From an uncultured Ignisphaera sp. (GTDB taxonomy: Archaea; Thermoproteota; Thermoprotei_A; Sulfolobales; Ignisphaeraceae), in NCBI GenBank assembly GCA_938074605.1, contig CALJEI010000004.1:62001-126000 (forward strand): 64,000 bases of DNA, read 5' to 3'. Below, one piece after another: positions 62,566-64,000 of this stretch. The position numbers were made by a program, and so were the translations under genes. Position 1 is the stretch's first letter. Each line of letters starts with the position of its first letter. The notes under the pieces are model-generated. The model ran no database searches. It had not been told where the DNA came from and saw nothing but the letters and a program-made list of their open reading frames with translations.

Positions 62566-62577
62566 ACTATAAAAGTT
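62566..62577 (-). promoter_or_regulatory. putative TATA box of mtrH
   Basis: On the minus strand AAAACTTTTATAGT lies about 37-47 bases before the mtrH ATG, and GGTGAAA sits just before the start. A separate box serves mer on the other strand. Confidence 0.4.
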
Positions 62578-62599
62578 TTTACTTTTTACTCTAGTAGCA

Positions 62600-62611
62600 A
62601 AGTTTTTAATC
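62600..62611 (+). promoter_or_regulatory. putative TATA box of mer
   Basis: AAGTTTTTAATC lies 35-46 bases before the mer GTG, with GGTGGTA as ribosome site at 62634-62640. The mer and mtrH promoters are back to back about 25 bases apart. Confidence 0.4.
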
Positions 62612-62645
62612 CCAGTCTTTCACACCGTTTTATGGTGGTATTATA

Positions 62646-63635
62646 GTGGAGCTCAGATTTGGAATTGAGCTTGTTCCTTCATCACACATTTCAGAACTTG
62701 TTAATCTTTCCGTACATGCTGAGAATCTTGGGTTTAACTATGTTTGGATAACAGACCACTTCAATAATAGAAATGTCTATGTAACATTAACATCAATTGC
62801 ACTGAATACTAAAAAGATTATGCTTGGACCTGGTGTAACAAATCCTTATGTAATTAACCCCGTCTGGACAGCTTCAGCTATAGCCTCACTAGATGAGGTG
62901 TCTAGTGGTAGAGCTGTTCTTGGCATTGGAGCAGGCGATAGAGCAACACTTGAAAAAATATCTATTGTATGGAGGAAGCCCCTTACAACAATTAGAGAAA
63001 GTGTTGAGATTATAAGAAGATTGCTTAAGGGCGAGATAGTTACATATAATGGTGAAGTTTTTAATATTTCTGGTGCAGCCTTGAGCTATAAACCTGTTCA
63101 TGACATAGACATATATATAGGTGCACAAGCACCTAAAATGCTACAGCTAGCTGCTACATTGGGTGATGGTATACTGATAAATGCCTCTAGTCCTAAAGAC
63201 TATGAATATGCTATGAATATTATTAGGGAAGGGGCAGGGGATAGAATAAGAAAGATAGATATAGTTGCCTATACAAGCTTCTCAATAGATAGAGATAGAG
63301 CTATAGCTAGACGAACTGTAAGGCCTATAGTTGCCTTTATTGTTGCAGGGACGCCAGAAGAGGTTCTTAAAAGACATGGAGTAGATGTGGAGAGGGCTAA
63401 AAGTATTGGAGAGAATATATCGAAGGGAAGATTTAAAGATGCATTCTCAATTGTTACAGATGATATGATAGATGCATTTTCAATATCAGGAACACCTTCA
63501 GATTGTATTGAGATATTGGATAAACTAGTAAAACTTGGAGTTACCCAAATAGTATTTGGATCACCTATAGGTAAGGATAGAAAGAGTGCTTTAGAGTTAA
63601 TAGCATCAGAGGTTATACCCCACTTTAAAGCATAG
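62646..63635 (+). CDS. mer: F420-dependent methylenetetrahydromethanopterin reductase
   Basis: Mer reduces methylene-H4MPT to methyl-H4MPT with F420H2. The 329-residue luciferase-like barrel has FGIELVPSSHISELVNLSVH, GFNYVWITDHFNNRNVYVTL, IMLGPGVTNPYVINPVWTAS, RAVLGIGAGDRATLEKI and IDIYIGAQAPKMLQLAATLG with the non-prolyl cis peptide region, as in archaeal Mer. Other F420-dependent luciferase-like enzymes share the fold, but the H4MPT context supports Mer. Start is a GTG behind GGTGGTA. Confidence 0.93.
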   Translation: MELRFGIELVPSSHISELVNLSVHAENLGFNYVWITDHFNNRNVYVTLTSIALNTKKIMLGPGVTNPYVINPVWTASAIASLDEVSSGRAVLGIGAGDRATLEKISIVWRKPLTTIRESVEIIRRLLKGEIVTYNGEVFNISGAALSYKPVHDIDIYIGAQAPKMLQLAATLGDGILINASSPKDYEYAMNIIREGAGDRIRKIDIVAYTSFSIDRDRAIARRTVRPIVAFIVAGTPEEVLKRHGVDVERAKSIGENISKGRFKDAFSIVTDDMIDAFSISGTPSDCIEILDKLVKLGVTQIVFGSPIGKDRKSALELIASEVIPHFKA

Positions 63636-63663
63636 AGAAGAAGCATCAGAATGGTGTATTTAC

Positions 63664-63951
63664 TTGGATTTTTTGGAGTCTTGGGTTATAAACTTTTTAA
63701 CTATTGCTATGTTTTTTTACATAGCTTCATTTCTACTATACATTGTAAGGTTGTTAAAGGGTCCTACAATTTCAGACATGGTTTTAGCTATAGATGCTTT
63801 AGGTTATGATTTAGCAGCATTTCTAATAATTCTCAGCATTCTCTTTAGAAACCCGATATTGATCCCATGTTCAATTGTTTTAACACTATGGATCTATGCA
63901 CTAGATATATATGTAGCTAAATATCTAGAGGCAAAGGAGATGAGTGAATGA
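63664..63951 (+). CDS. mnhF: MrpF/MnhF subunit of multisubunit Na+/H+ antiporter
   Basis: This 95-residue protein has three helices and the MrpF pattern: YIASFLLYIVRLLKGPTISD-MVLAIDALGYDL, with the conserved RLLKGPT and the acidic residue in AIDALG, then ILSILFRNPILIPCSIVLTL. MrpF is a small subunit of Mrp antiporters and of the membrane arm of respiratory hydrogenases (Mbh). TTG start with GGTG about nine bases ahead. It overlaps the next gene by four bases (ATGA), showing an operon that continues beyond the window. Confidence 0.88.
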   Translation: MDFLESWVINFLTIAMFFYIASFLLYIVRLLKGPTISDMVLAIDALGYDLAAFLIILSILFRNPILIPCSIVLTLWIYALDIYVAKYLEAKEMSE

Positions 63952-64000
63952 ATATGGATGTAGAGCTGATTAACTGGATTGTTATTATAATTGGCCAAAT
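63948..64000 (+). CDS. start of the next Mrp operon gene, probably MrpG/MnhG, cut by window edge
   Basis: An ATG at 63948 overlaps the mnhF stop (ATGA) and opens MNMDVELINWIVIIIGQ to the window edge; an ATG at 63954 is also possible. A hydrophobic helix begins at once. In Mrp operons MrpG normally follows MrpF. Only 17 codons are visible, so the name rests on gene order. Confidence 0.5.
   Translation, partial: MNMDVELINWIVIIIGQ

Noticed and set aside
1-64000. CRISPR array, tRNA or rRNA genes, intact insertion sequences, mcr genes
   Set aside because: Looked for regular repeats, GC-rich cloverleaf-like stretches, transposase motifs and Mcr signatures by reading; none was seen. A tRNA with an intron could still be missed without a covariance search.

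Overview
The window reads as a chromosomal segment of a thermophilic archaeon, most likely a member of the Thermoproteota (crenarchaeal side). It has low GC (roughly one third), an archaeal A-type ATP synthase, TATA-type promoters with short leaders, many GTG and TTG starts behind GGTG-like ribosome sites, an archaeal Lon-like protease, and archaeal cofactor pathways (coenzyme F420, methanofuran, tetrahydromethanopterin). The species cannot be fixed from sequence alone. No methyl-coenzyme M reductase, CODH/ACS, tRNA, rRNA or CRISPR array is visible.

Left part (1-25 kb): a cut CobT-like gene, thiC with a partner gene, an intact iron/cobalamin-type ABC importer (binding protein, permease, ATPase), an MFS transporter, a membrane-anchored Lon-like protease, and a poorly known cluster (C2H2 zinc-finger protein, unknown protein, radical SAM enzyme, small helical protein, CBS protein with a hibernation-factor-like tail). 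Next come an MscS-like channel, TrkA/TrkH potassium uptake, a thiolase with its OB/zinc-ribbon partner, a PflX-type radical SAM protein, a CPA2 antiporter, Maf and a DUF131 protein. A cobalt/nickel ECF transporter operon (cbiM, PDGLE/NikN, cbiQ) follows in which all three genes are interrupted.

Middle (25-35 kb): a sugar nucleotidyltransferase, a gene-poor stretch holding a decayed gene, then the A-type ATP synthase operon H-I-K-E-C-F-A-B-D on the minus strand. Its proteolipid carries the ligand set of sodium-type rotors.

Right part (35-64 kb): a dense C1 and cofactor region. A minus-strand operon ftr-mtd-fwdDB(fused)-fwdA-fwdC-mch covers the steps between CO2 or formate level and methylene-H4MPT. 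mer and an orphan mtrH lie divergently near 62.5 kb. Around them are cofE, cofD, cofC and a divergent second CofE-like gene (F420), an MptN/CofF-type ligase, mfnB, mfnE and mfnF (methanofuran), a HisA-like C1-associated protein, an FrhB-like protein paired with a four-cluster ferredoxin, a fused ADP-forming acyl-CoA synthetase with a BioD/DRTGG protein, ECF-type S and T membrane components inside the cofD operon, hypF-hypC-hypE for [NiFe]-hydrogenase maturation, and the start of an Mrp antiporter operon. Together these suggest an F420- and H4MPT-dependent C1 branch coupled to hydrogenase, ferredoxin, acetyl-CoA/ATP and possibly sodium bioenergetics without methanogenesis in this window. The direction of carbon flow is not shown.
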